Shown: one piece after another, positions 15,471 through 21,864 of the stretch | Numbering within the stretch: position 1 is the stretch's first letter | How the letters are laid out: each line of letters opens with the position of its first letter | Source: a virus | Reading direction: 5' to 3' (one strand) | Length of the DNA stretch: 22,772 nt | Virus record (IMG/VR): IMGVR_UViG_3300009506_000200 | Span: 1 to 22,772 of that record | The notes under the pieces: generated by a model | The model's input: the letters and a program-made list of their open reading frames with translations, nothing else | Databases searched by the model: none | What the model was told of the DNA's origin: nothing | Position numbers and translations under genes: made by a program

Positions 15471-15919
15471 TCAGAATCCTCTGTATCTTTCTTCTTTATC
15501 TTTCTAGTGTATTTGCGTTTTGGCTTTACTTCTGGTTCTTTATCTTCCTCAAGAACCTTCAAAGCAATCTCTGGCTCTTTGATTTCTGGCTCTGCTTCGA
15601 CTTTCTTTGTTTTCTTTGCCACCTTTTTCTTTGCCTTTGGCTTAGGTGGAGCAACATGTCGAAGCTCTTCTTTGACTGGAGCCTTGTCCTTGATTTCTGG
15701 CTCAACCTCAACGGGAGCCTGCTTCCCAGACTTTTCAGCTGCAGCTTTTGCACGCTCAGCAGCCCGCTGTCTACGACGCATACGACGATCTACAAAGTCT
15801 TCACGAGCGGACACTTCGGCTGGTTTTGGAGCGGAAGAGAGCTGCTGCTGAATCTCTAGAAGGTCGAAATCGACGACAGCGCCTTTTATACTTCTGACTG
15901 TTCTACCCTTTTTTGGCAT
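15467..15919 (-). CDS. Lys/Glu/Pro-rich low-complexity protein, 150 aa
   Basis: The first 40 residues look folded and conserved (MPKKGRTVRSIKGAVVDF, then DLLEIQQQLSS). An Arg-rich helix (DRRMRRRQRAAERAK) and a long tail of alternating basic and acidic Pro-rich blocks follow, including three copies of EPEIK and an EPEVK, ending in KRKYTRKIKKK. I recall similar N-termini in other T4-like marine phages but no known function. The composition suggests a disordered nucleic-acid- or capsid-binding protein; this is inference. It starts at ATG 15919 with AGGGG as RBS, 33 bases downstream of an exact late-promoter octamer. Confidence 0.75.
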   Translation of the reverse strand: MPKKGRTVRSIKGAVVDFDLLEIQQQLSSAPKPAEVSAREDFVDRRMRRRQRAAERAKAAAEKSGKQAPVEVEPEIKDKAPVKEELRHVAPPKPKAKKKVAKKTKKVEAEPEIKEPEIALKVLEEDKEPEVKPKRKYTRKIKKKDTEDSE

Positions 15920-15951
15920 ATTAACCCCTAGTTATGTTATAGCTTATTCGC

Positions 15952-15959
15952 TATTTATA
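15952..15959 (-). promoter_or_regulatory. T4-type late promoter (TATAAATA)
   Basis: An exact TATAAATA on the minus strand lies between the stop of the 133-residue gene and the ATG at 15919. It is the same arrangement as before the fibre operon. The predicted start is near 15946. It would drive the Lys/Glu-rich and GroES-like genes and possibly read on into the membrane-protein gene. Confidence 0.8.
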
Positions 15960-15962
15960 TCC

Positions 15963-16364
15963 TTACAGGAATTCACTTTCCGCAGGGAGAGTTCCATCGG
16001 GATTAAGAAAGGGACCTTTGTTCGCTGCTGGCACCCCCTCATGCGCAGAGGGCGTAACTTCGCCTCTTGGTGGAGCTAGCCGTTGAGGTTGTGCAGGAGG
16101 TCTCTGGTCGAATGTGCTGCCACCCCCAGCAAACGAGAATGGCTGTTCACCACCTGGTGCCATTGCCTGAGGTGCCGCTTGTCTTACAACCTCTGTTTCT
16201 TTGATCTGAACGTCTGGCTTGATGGTGTCAAGCTTCTCGCGGATTGTCTTCCACTGGGCTGCGTTTGGTGTCCAGTTCTCTTCTTGCATCGACTCAACGC
16301 CTTCGAGCCAAGAGATGAATTCCGAATGTGTTACTTTTTTGTTTGATTTCTTTTTGGCTGCCAT
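15963..16364 (-). CDS. Conserved small phage protein, 133 aa, unknown
   Basis: The N-terminus is basic (MAAKKKSNKK), followed by a helical motif FISWLEGVESMQEENWTPN and QWKTIREKLDTI, which I associate with uncharacterised proteins of T4-like aquatic phages. Residues from about 65 onward are Pro/Gly/Gln-rich and probably disordered, ending LNPDGTLPAESEFL. The RBS is weak (ACGGA-type). It is followed directly by the TATAAATA late promoter. No function can be assigned. Confidence 0.72.
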   Translation of the reverse strand: MAAKKKSNKKVTHSEFISWLEGVESMQEENWTPNAAQWKTIREKLDTIKPDVQIKETEVVRQAAPQAMAPGGEQPFSFAGGGSTFDQRPPAQPQRLAPPRGEVTPSAHEGVPAANKGPFLNPDGTLPAESEFL

Positions 16365-16382
16365 ATTGATATCCGTTTGTTA

Positions 16383-16868
16383 TTAGAAAATATCTCCAAC
16401 TACGAGATCCTTTAGATATTTATTGTACGGATCTGAGGGGGCTACATTCACCCATTCGTTAGGTCCGATTGGATGGCAAAGCATTTGATTCTTCGCAAGC
16501 GAAGGAACATAATTGCAGTCTTCTGGTGTATAATCAAGTAGTTTCACTTTACCTGGGCGAACCATCGCGATTTCTGTACCTGCAACCATTGCTGTAAAGT
16601 CTTTGCCTGCCAACTCACCGTTTTCGATAACATCAATTTGCATTGTGTCCTCTGCATATACAAGCATACACCACGTTGCAGGGAGTTTAAACCTGAACCC
16701 TAAGACTTCAAGAGTGACGGTTGGGGCAACTACTTCCTCAAGAACAAGCAAAGGGGTCAATGTGAAATCTCGCATCTCGAGATCGAGCACCCAAAAATAT
16801 TCGGTAAGGAGAGGAGTGGTAATGCTGTCGATGATAATAGCGTTTGTGTTTTCGTCGAAAATGAGCAT
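16383..16868 (-). CDS. Conserved phage protein, 161 aa, unknown
   Basis: A beta-rich protein with hydrophobic strands (TLTPLLVLEEVVAPTVTLEV; FKLPATWCMLV). The C-terminal motif QMLCHPIGPNEWVNV is followed by PSDPYNKYLKD, a combination I recall from uncharacterised T4-like phage proteins. There is no enzyme motif. The ATG at 16868 has a purine-rich but weak RBS (AAGAAG). A 37-base gap separates it from the uvsW stop, with no clear promoter in it. Confidence 0.72.
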   Translation of the reverse strand: MLIFDENTNAIIIDSITTPLLTEYFWVLDLEMRDFTLTPLLVLEEVVAPTVTLEVLGFRFKLPATWCMLVYAEDTMQIDVIENGELAGKDFTAMVAGTEIAMVRPGKVKLLDYTPEDCNYVPSLAKNQMLCHPIGPNEWVNVAPSDPYNKYLKDLVVGDIF

Positions 16869-16905
16869 AGTTTCTTCTTATAGTTGTAGTTGTTTAGGAA
16901 GTATA

Positions 16906-18405
16906 CTATTCTTCATCGTAATTGACAACAGTTTTATGGTACGGATATTTTGCTTCTTTGTAGTACTTGATTCGCTCTCGAACGTGCTTCTTGCCGTACT
17001 TCAAATCAGAGCAGACGTCACATACGCTGACGAAATCTTTGTCTTTCGCCTTTCGCAGACCTCGACCGATTGTTTGAATGACCCGAATGAATGACTTGCC
17101 TAGGTCGATCAGCATTAGGTTGAAAATACGATTAATACTCAGACCTGTGCTCGCAATCTGAACGTTGGCAATAACAACCAAGTCATCGTGCTCCTTAAAC
17201 AGCTCGTATATTTCCTGACGAGCTTTCTGTTTGTCTTTTCCGTGAACAAATACAGAGCCAGGAACTGCCTCGGATAACTTCTTACCAAAGCGAACACCAT
17301 CAACCAGACAAAACACATTCCCCTTCTTTACATCTCGTTTTACTTCAATGAGGTGCGCAATCCATTCAATCCGAGGCTTGTATCCTTGCAAGTACCTCTT
17401 TTCATCGGCGTACTCAGCAAAGTACGAATCTTTGAACTGGATGTACGTAAGCGGCTTGTCCGGATCTTGGTCTAAGTATTCTTGATATTGTTTCTTGAAG
17501 TTTTCCTCAAGCTGAAAGATATCGATCTTCAGTTTGGAAAGATAGCCCTCATCAATAAGCACGTGAGCAGGAATCTCATAGACTGGATCACCAACAGCGA
17601 TACGAACGGACATAGCATCCGTTTCTGCTTTTGGTAACGTACCTGTCAATCCATAACGGAAGATGATGTTCTTGCCATAATCATTTAGTAGCTTTTGCAG
17701 AACCTGACCTTTGATACCATGGCACTCATCAACAACCACAACCTGGAAGTCAGCAACAACACGAGGATTGTTCTGAAGTGCTTGCCAAGTAGAAACAACA
17801 TGCGTATGTTTGAGGTCCTTCTGATCACCAGAATATTCACCTGTATCAAGTTCCCAACGAATGAACTCTCGCTTTGTCTGCTTGATCAAATCTTGGTTAG
17901 GAACAATCGTGATCGATCGCAAACCAACGTCTCCGTGAACATCAACAAGTGCCGCATTCATTATTGTCTTACCAGCACCTGTACCAGCAATAATCACGCC
18001 ACCGCAGTTTTCTATAGCAGCGTTGACGGCATCAACTTGGTAATAACGAAGCTCGTATGGCTCGTCATCGTCGTCCAGGATATGAGCAAAGTGATCTTTG
18101 TCGATGGTCTTTATGTCGTACTGTCCGCTAACACGCTCATCGATCATCTCAAGATTGTATCCGAGGGATGTCAGTTTAGGCACTATCTCGGGGAGCAGGT
18201 AGACATAGGTCTTCCCTGTGTTGTGGAAATAGCGGATCTTACCATCCCAAACACCAAGTTTAAACTTTGGGTTGAAATAGTAGTTAGGAGCCTTGCGGGC
18301 GTAGTACTCGTAGAAGTAGCCTATGTGGTCGGGGTGTAGACCGATAATGGCACAGTTGACTTCATCAAGTAATTTTATTTTGGCGGTTCGTTTATAAGAT
18401 GACAT
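16906..18405 (-). CDS. uvsW: UvsW-type superfamily 2 helicase
   Basis: The protein is 499 residues from ATG 18405 (T4 UvsW is 503). An N-terminal domain includes FNPKFKLGVWDGKIR, like T4's FNPRFRYGNWDGRIR. The helicase motifs follow: Walker A GTGAGKT (141-147), DECH (226-229), TGT (254-256) and motif VI QTIGRGLRK (444-452). A late C-x2-C pair (462, 465) is followed by a basic C-terminus. UvsW unwinds branched DNA and R-loops, helping the switch from origin- to recombination-dependent replication. An in-frame TTG at 18420 would add five residues. I prefer the ATG because the conserved protein begins there, although neither start has a well-placed RBS. It overlaps the end of uvsY by 14 bases. 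Confidence 0.93.
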   Translation of the reverse strand: MSSYKRTAKIKLLDEVNCAIIGLHPDHIGYFYEYYARKAPNYYFNPKFKLGVWDGKIRYFHNTGKTYVYLLPEIVPKLTSLGYNLEMIDERVSGQYDIKTIDKDHFAHILDDDDEPYELRYYQVDAVNAAIENCGGVIIAGTGAGKTIMNAALVDVHGDVGLRSITIVPNQDLIKQTKREFIRWELDTGEYSGDQKDLKHTHVVSTWQALQNNPRVVADFQVVVVDECHGIKGQVLQKLLNDYGKNIIFRYGLTGTLPKAETDAMSVRIAVGDPVYEIPAHVLIDEGYLSKLKIDIFQLEENFKKQYQEYLDQDPDKPLTYIQFKDSYFAEYADEKRYLQGYKPRIEWIAHLIEVKRDVKKGNVFCLVDGVRFGKKLSEAVPGSVFVHGKDKQKARQEIYELFKEHDDLVVIANVQIASTGLSINRIFNLMLIDLGKSFIRVIQTIGRGLRKAKDKDFVSVCDVCSDLKYGKKHVRERIKYYKEAKYPYHKTVVNYDEE

Positions 18406-18847
18406 CTTCCAGGGCTGCAACTCTTATTTTTGTTATATTATTGAGGGCGTAGCCACGTGCTTTGAAGGACTCAACTGCTGACACATATAGTTCGTATATT
18501 TCCCTGACAGCTAGATACTTCTCATACACATTTAGGTATGCTTCATCGTCGTCGATGTATTTGTCTTTCATGCGATCAGAAAGATCCCGACCGTAATTCT
18601 CAAGTCCCTTTAACAGCTTGGAACGAACTCGAGCAAGCTCACTTTCAAAAAACTTTACAAGCGTGCTCAACTCGACCCTTCGTTCATCGTAGTACGAAAG
18701 GTGCTGTGATTGCTCACGGTTGGCGAATTCGATAGTCTTACCCTTGATGCCAAGATCAGCTTCCTTATTTTCCAACTGCTCAATGAAGGGAGTCAGCATT
18801 TGGCTAAGGTTCTTGTAGTTTTCGCCTAGATCGTCTTTGATGCTCAA
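18392..18847 (-). CDS. uvsY: UvsY-like recombination mediator, 151 aa
   Basis: Mostly helical. The C-terminal segment AVESFKARGYALNNITKIR matches the end of T4 UvsY (ALDAIKSRGFAIKHIQDMR) in spacing and residue type. The middle helices (ELSTLVKFFESELARVR) fit the corresponding T4 region. T4 UvsY (137 aa) helps UvsX displace gp32 and form filaments; its position next to uvsW mirrors the T4-like order and both partners are nearby. The start is TTG at 18847, whose last two bases are shared with the upstream stop (TTGA), with AAAGG as RBS. The next ATG (residue 18) would remove part of the first helix. Confidence 0.8.
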   Translation of the reverse strand: MSIKDDLGENYKNLSQMLTPFIEQLENKEADLGIKGKTIEFANREQSQHLSYYDERRVELSTLVKFFESELARVRSKLLKGLENYGRDLSDRMKDKYIDDDEAYLNVYEKYLAVREIYELYVSAVESFKARGYALNNITKIRVAALEDVIL

Positions 18848-19365
18848 TTCACTTTACCTTTGGATTGTTCTGCAAAGATGATCATACTGTCAATTTGTTC
18901 CCTTGTCAACCCTGCAGATCGAAACTCACCGGCAAGGTCAGCAACTGTTTCAATGGACGTGTTAGAACCCTCATTAACCATTGCCTCGAGATTTTCTTGT
19001 TGTTCCAAACCTTTCAAGTAATCGAGGATCTCTTCTCGAGAGGACCCCTCTGCCATTGACAAAGGGACTCCTACCCTTACCACACGATTCAGTAAGGGTA
19101 GGAGGTCTTCGGTAACGGTGAGTTCTTCATCTTCTGCTGTTATGACTTCACCCACCTCAAAGTTGAGTTCGCCTGCAACAAAGACGGTGTCATCGACTAC
19201 GGCTGCAGACTTCCACAAAACACGATCCCTTGCTTCTTCACCCAACATGGACACAGCTGCCGAAGTGACGGTGTCCAACTTGTCAAGGATCAAACGTGTC
19301 ATTTCGTCATACGTCGTTTCGCGGTCCTCAAAAAGCTGCATTAATGGTGTCATTTGTTCTTCCAT
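18844..19365 (-). CDS. Acidic protein of 173 aa, unknown
   Basis: The N-terminus is a helix (MEEQMTPLMQLFEDRETTYD). A short beta region (DDTVFVAGELNFEVGEVI) and another helix-rich part ending in a possible UBA-like or coiled segment (FRSAGLTREQIDSMIIFAEQ) follow. It is strongly acidic. The RBS CAGGAG is well placed before ATG 19365, inside the end of the nucleotidyltransferase gene (16-base overlap). It is coupled to uvsY through a TTGA overlap, so a link with recombination is possible. I do not recognise the family. The coding sequence contains an unusual 13-bp hairpin. Confidence 0.7.
   Translation of the reverse strand: MEEQMTPLMQLFEDRETTYDEMTRLILDKLDTVTSAAVSMLGEEARDRVLWKSAAVVDDTVFVAGELNFEVGEVITAEDEELTVTEDLLPLLNRVVRVGVPLSMAEGSSREEILDYLKGLEQQENLEAMVNEGSNTSIETVADLAGEFRSAGLTREQIDSMIIFAEQSKGKVN
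19068..19104. repeat. Perfect 13-bp inverted repeat inside a coding region
   Basis: The plus strand has CTCCTACCCTTAC at 19068-19080 and its exact reverse complement GTAAGGGTAGGAG at 19092-19104, with an 11-base loop. It lies in the middle of the 173-residue gene, encoding LLPLLNRVVRVGV. In the transcript it would form a strong stem; no U-tract follows. Confidence 0.85.
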
Positions 19366-20441
19366 ACAGTCTCCTGTACCTGCATCAAAAGCTCTGCTGC
19401 GAACTTGACGTCAGGTTTCTTGGAAAGTGAAGTTTGCTTGTACCACACTTCCCGCACTTCCCTGTCCTTTTGTTCAGCGTACTGAACAACCTGTTCGTAT
19501 GTCCACGCACCATTTCTGATCGCAAGCAGTTCTTCGGCATCGGGGCGTCGAACAACAACTTCGCCATCGCGCAGTGCTTCTACACCCATCCGTAGAAGAC
19601 GAACAAGATGCATAGCGTGCTTGGTGTCATAGCCAAACTTCTCTTCCAGTTCACCACGAGCAACGTTGCGGTTCTTCTTCCACTCCCAATACTGCTCATG
19701 CTTTTCCTTGGCTGTTCTGTACTCGTCCTTGTTGAAACGAACCAACATTTCTGGAGCACCCAACGTATGGCGATCACCTTCGAACGTCGTATTGAGTTTA
19801 CCATTCACGTCGTATGTTTCGTAGCCTTCTGCTGGGTATACACCATACAGTTCACCGCCGTAAGGAACCAAACGATAGCCTTCCTTTACCAGATGGAAGT
19901 TGCCTGGCATTACTTTAGCCTTACCAAAGTTCTGAACCATAGACACGAAGTCTTTTGGCTGAGGTGGATTCTCGGACTGAGGATTGTTGATCCACTTGTT
20001 GTGTCCTTTGATCCGCTTCAACTGAGACAAAGCATATCCACTGAACGTAAATGCCAACTTAGAAGACAAAAGTCTCTGTCGGTTTTCACGAAGCAAGTCG
20101 TAGGCGGGAGTGCGGAAAACGATGTCTTTATCGTCCACCCACAGCGTCTCGACGATGTTTGGATTGCAGTCCAAACACAGCTTCATGAAATGAGCCAACT
20201 CATAGAGTTTCGTGTCTTCTTCATCCACATCCGTGCTTTCACGAACAGGAAAGAACGGCGTCAGCACGTTTACTGGATCTGCACAGAAGATACCACGAAA
20301 ATCCACATCAGATGTAGGCAAATTTGTTCCATAGGCAAGAGAACCTGCGTAGTGCTTGACCAGCATGTTCTCTTGCATCAATTCTTTAGCGCTTCTAACT
20401 TTCACTGTTTTCAACCCTTTAGGGGGACTTTCGTCCCCCAT
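19350..20441 (-). CDS. DNA polymerase beta-type nucleotidyltransferase (RlaP-like)
   Basis: Residues 33-50 contain the family signature AGSLAYGTNLPTSDVDFRG: the GS (33-34) and the metal-binding S-D-x-D (44-47) of the Pol-beta nucleotidyltransferase fold. The remaining 300 residues, with CLDCNPNIVETLW, FSGYALSQLKRIKGH and HAMHLVRLLRMGVEAL, fit the predicted nucleotidyltransferase family PF10127 (RlaP, linked to RNA repair). The likely reaction is transfer of a nucleotide to RNA or protein; the substrate is unknown. The start is uncertain. ATG 20441 sits on the edge of a strong hairpin and has no clear RBS, while an in-frame GTG at 20405 has AAAGGG 9 bases upstream. Confidence 0.82.
   Translation of the reverse strand: MGDESPPKGLKTVKVRSAKELMQENMLVKHYAGSLAYGTNLPTSDVDFRGIFCADPVNVLTPFFPVRESTDVDEEDTKLYELAHFMKLCLDCNPNIVETLWVDDKDIVFRTPAYDLLRENRQRLLSSKLAFTFSGYALSQLKRIKGHNKWINNPQSENPPQPKDFVSMVQNFGKAKVMPGNFHLVKEGYRLVPYGGELYGVYPAEGYETYDVNGKLNTTFEGDRHTLGAPEMLVRFNKDEYRTAKEKHEQYWEWKKNRNVARGELEEKFGYDTKHAMHLVRLLRMGVEALRDGEVVVRRPDAEELLAIRNGAWTYEQVVQYAEQKDREVREVWYKQTSLSKKPDVKFAAELLMQVQETVWKNK
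20422..20439 (-). promoter_or_regulatory. GAAA-tetraloop hairpin at the nucleotidyltransferase start
   Basis: The minus strand reads GGGGGAC-GAAA-GTCCCCC: a 7-bp GC-rich stem closed by a C(GAAA)G GNRA tetraloop. Its first G is the last base of the ATG at 20441-20439. It would block initiation at that ATG, or form a leader element upstream of the alternative GTG at 20405. Confidence 0.7.
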
Positions 20442-20467
20442 TGTTACTTATAGTTTCTACCTTGCTA

Positions 20468-20496
20468 AGGGTACCTGATTTCTGACCAAAAGTCAA
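20468..20496 (-). promoter_or_regulatory. Possible sigma70-type promoter
   Basis: In the 58-base gap before the nucleotidyltransferase, the minus strand has TTGACT (20496-20491), a 17-base spacer and TACCCT (20473-20468). The -35 is good and the -10 is poor, so use may need an activator. The predicted start of transcription is near 20461. Confidence 0.35.
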
Positions 20497-20499
20497 CAG

Positions 20500-20715
20500 T
20501 TACTCGTCATCCTCAAACCAGTGTGGGTGCAGTTCTCTGAACGCCTGTTGGACAGTTGGATCGTTCCAGTAGTAATCACTATCACTTTGGCAATCCCAAT
20601 CCATGTCTTCGAGTTCCACGATGAGAGTTTTGATCGCTTCCAACTTATCAGCGTCGTCGTCAAGGATAGCAGGGACGATCGCGTCAAATACTCGTGTTCC
20701 GCTACACCATCCCAT
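20500..20715 (-). CDS. Small acidic protein, 71 aa
   Basis: It begins MGWCSGTRVFDAIVPAIL and ends in an acidic, aromatic segment (DMDWDCQSDSDYYWNDP, then HPHWFEDDE). I recall small MGWCSGT... proteins of similar layout in many phages, with no known function. Its ATG overlaps the uvsX stop as TAATG, and the RBS AAGGAG lies inside the end of uvsX, so it should be made with UvsX. It is the last gene before the gap holding the possible promoter. Confidence 0.75.
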   Translation of the reverse strand: MGWCSGTRVFDAIVPAILDDDADKLEAIKTLIVELEDMDWDCQSDSDYYWNDPTVQQAFRELHPHWFEDDE

Positions 20716-21797
20716 TAGCCTTCTCCTTCTTCCAGAAGTCCAACCTTGGCGGCACGGCGCTTCTTACCAGAGGTCTGTTTCTCAACTTCCTCTTCGTCCT
20801 CAGCACCAACCTGTAGAAAGGACCTTGATTTCGCCTCGCACTGGACAAGGATTTCACCAGCGTGATCAGCGATGTCTTTCTCATACCAAGACTTGTCTTG
20901 TCCAACGATCGACCAGCGTGACCCCTTCTTCTCAAGAACGCCAAGCTCAAGTGCGACGTCTGCCAAACCAGAGTAAGGATCGATACCATCTTCGTATGGA
21001 ACTTCGATTGTGACTGTCTGGAAAGGTTTGGTGAAACGAGTCTTGTAGCCTTCACACTTCATACGAATACCAGCCACATTCCCAGCAGTCTTATCTTTCA
21101 GTTTCAGCTTTGTGAGCATAACGATCTGCGATAGCGAATACTTCACAGCGTCCTTGACCATCCACACGCCCTCACCATTCATCACGTCCTGATTACGATA
21201 AACCTGATCAGTGATAACAAGTGAGATGTTGGTGTCCTTGATAGCCTGAACGAAAGTACGAAGCATCTTCTTGAGCTGCTTGTTCTTCTGTCCCTGATCA
21301 CCTTTAATGACACCCTTACTGAACTGCTCTTCTTCTGTTTCTGTCAAAAGCATGTCCAAGCTGTCGATACCAATAACAACCATGTCGTCAGCGTCGGATG
21401 CCTTATAGTTCTTAATGAAGTTCGAAACGATTCGAGTAACATCAGGGATGGTGATAGCTGGAAGGTACATGTAGTCCGCTTCATCGGTGCTTATCCCAAT
21501 CGCTTGCGCAAACTGGTCATCAAACGCGTTTTCGGAATCAATCACAACAGCAAACGCACCTGCCTGCTGAGCGTTACGAAGAATGTTGCCTAACACGAAA
21601 CTTTTACCAGCGCCAGAAGGACCAACAAGACCTGTGACTCGACCTTGTGGGATGCCCTTCATGAAACTACCAGAAATGATTCGGTTCAGAACATGATTGC
21701 CTGTTGAAAACCAGTACGAAGGTGGTGAACTTGAACCTTCCTCAATACCAAGCTTATCTAGGTCCTTTTTGAACCCTTTCATAAAATCCATTGCCAT
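20715..21797 (-). CDS. uvsX: UvsX, RecA-like recombinase
   Basis: A 360-residue RecA-fold ATPase (T4 UvsX is about 391). Walker A GPSGAGKS is at 59-66, followed by AFAVVIDSENAFD. A Walker B-type strand MVVIGIDSLDML lies near 139-150, with the flexible loop region ISLVITDQVYRNQ after it. The C-terminus is acidic and then basic (AEDEEEVEKQTSGKKRR), as in recombinases that compete with an ssDNA-binding protein. UvsX catalyses strand exchange with UvsY and gp32, both encoded in this window. It starts at ATG 21797 with GGAG 10 bases upstream, just after an intergenic hairpin downstream of gp32. Confidence 0.93.
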   Translation of the reverse strand: MAMDFMKGFKKDLDKLGIEEGSSSPPSYWFSTGNHVLNRIISGSFMKGIPQGRVTGLVGPSGAGKSFVLGNILRNAQQAGAFAVVIDSENAFDDQFAQAIGISTDEADYMYLPAITIPDVTRIVSNFIKNYKASDADDMVVIGIDSLDMLLTETEEEQFSKGVIKGDQGQKNKQLKKMLRTFVQAIKDTNISLVITDQVYRNQDVMNGEGVWMVKDAVKYSLSQIVMLTKLKLKDKTAGNVAGIRMKCEGYKTRFTKPFQTVTIEVPYEDGIDPYSGLADVALELGVLEKKGSRWSIVGQDKSWYEKDIADHAGEILVQCEAKSRSFLQVGAEDEEEVEKQTSGKKRRAAKVGLLEEGEG

Positions 21798-21825
21798 TTT
21801 ATTATTCTCCTACAACGGAAGGAAT

Positions 21826-21850
21826 GTGGGGAGGAATTGCTCCTCCCCAC
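21826..21850 (-). promoter_or_regulatory. Strong hairpin between gene 32 and uvsX
   Basis: A perfect 10-bp GC-rich inverted repeat (GTGGGGAGGA, 5-base loop, TCCTCCCCAC) lies in the 67-base gap. No U-tract follows on the minus strand, so it is a poor intrinsic terminator. It could instead protect the 3' end of the gene 32 mRNA or be a processing site that keeps gp32 more abundant than UvsX. Confidence 0.6.
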
Positions 21851-21864
21851 TTGTTGCTTCTTGC

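Noticed and set aside
16417-16424. AATAAATA as a late promoter
   Set aside because: It lies inside the end of the 161-residue gene, is a one-base variant, and lacks the after-the-stop placement of the other three elements.
17695-18339. Plus-strand open frame of 214 codons
   Set aside because: It lies fully opposite uvsW, which has all helicase motifs. The predicted product is compositionally odd and has no motif.
18406-18420. TTG at 18420 as the start of uvsW
   Set aside because: It adds only five residues before the ATG at 18405, where the likely conserved protein begins. The RBS does not favour TTG clearly.
19608-20453. Open frame of 281 codons on the plus strand
   Set aside because: It is the antisense of the nucleotidyltransferase, whose catalytic motif is clear. 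The plus-strand product has no recognisable motif, and no plus-strand gene is supported anywhere in the window.
21826-21850. Intrinsic terminator
   Set aside because: The stem is strong but the transcript after it is not U-rich, so I list it as a regulatory hairpin instead.
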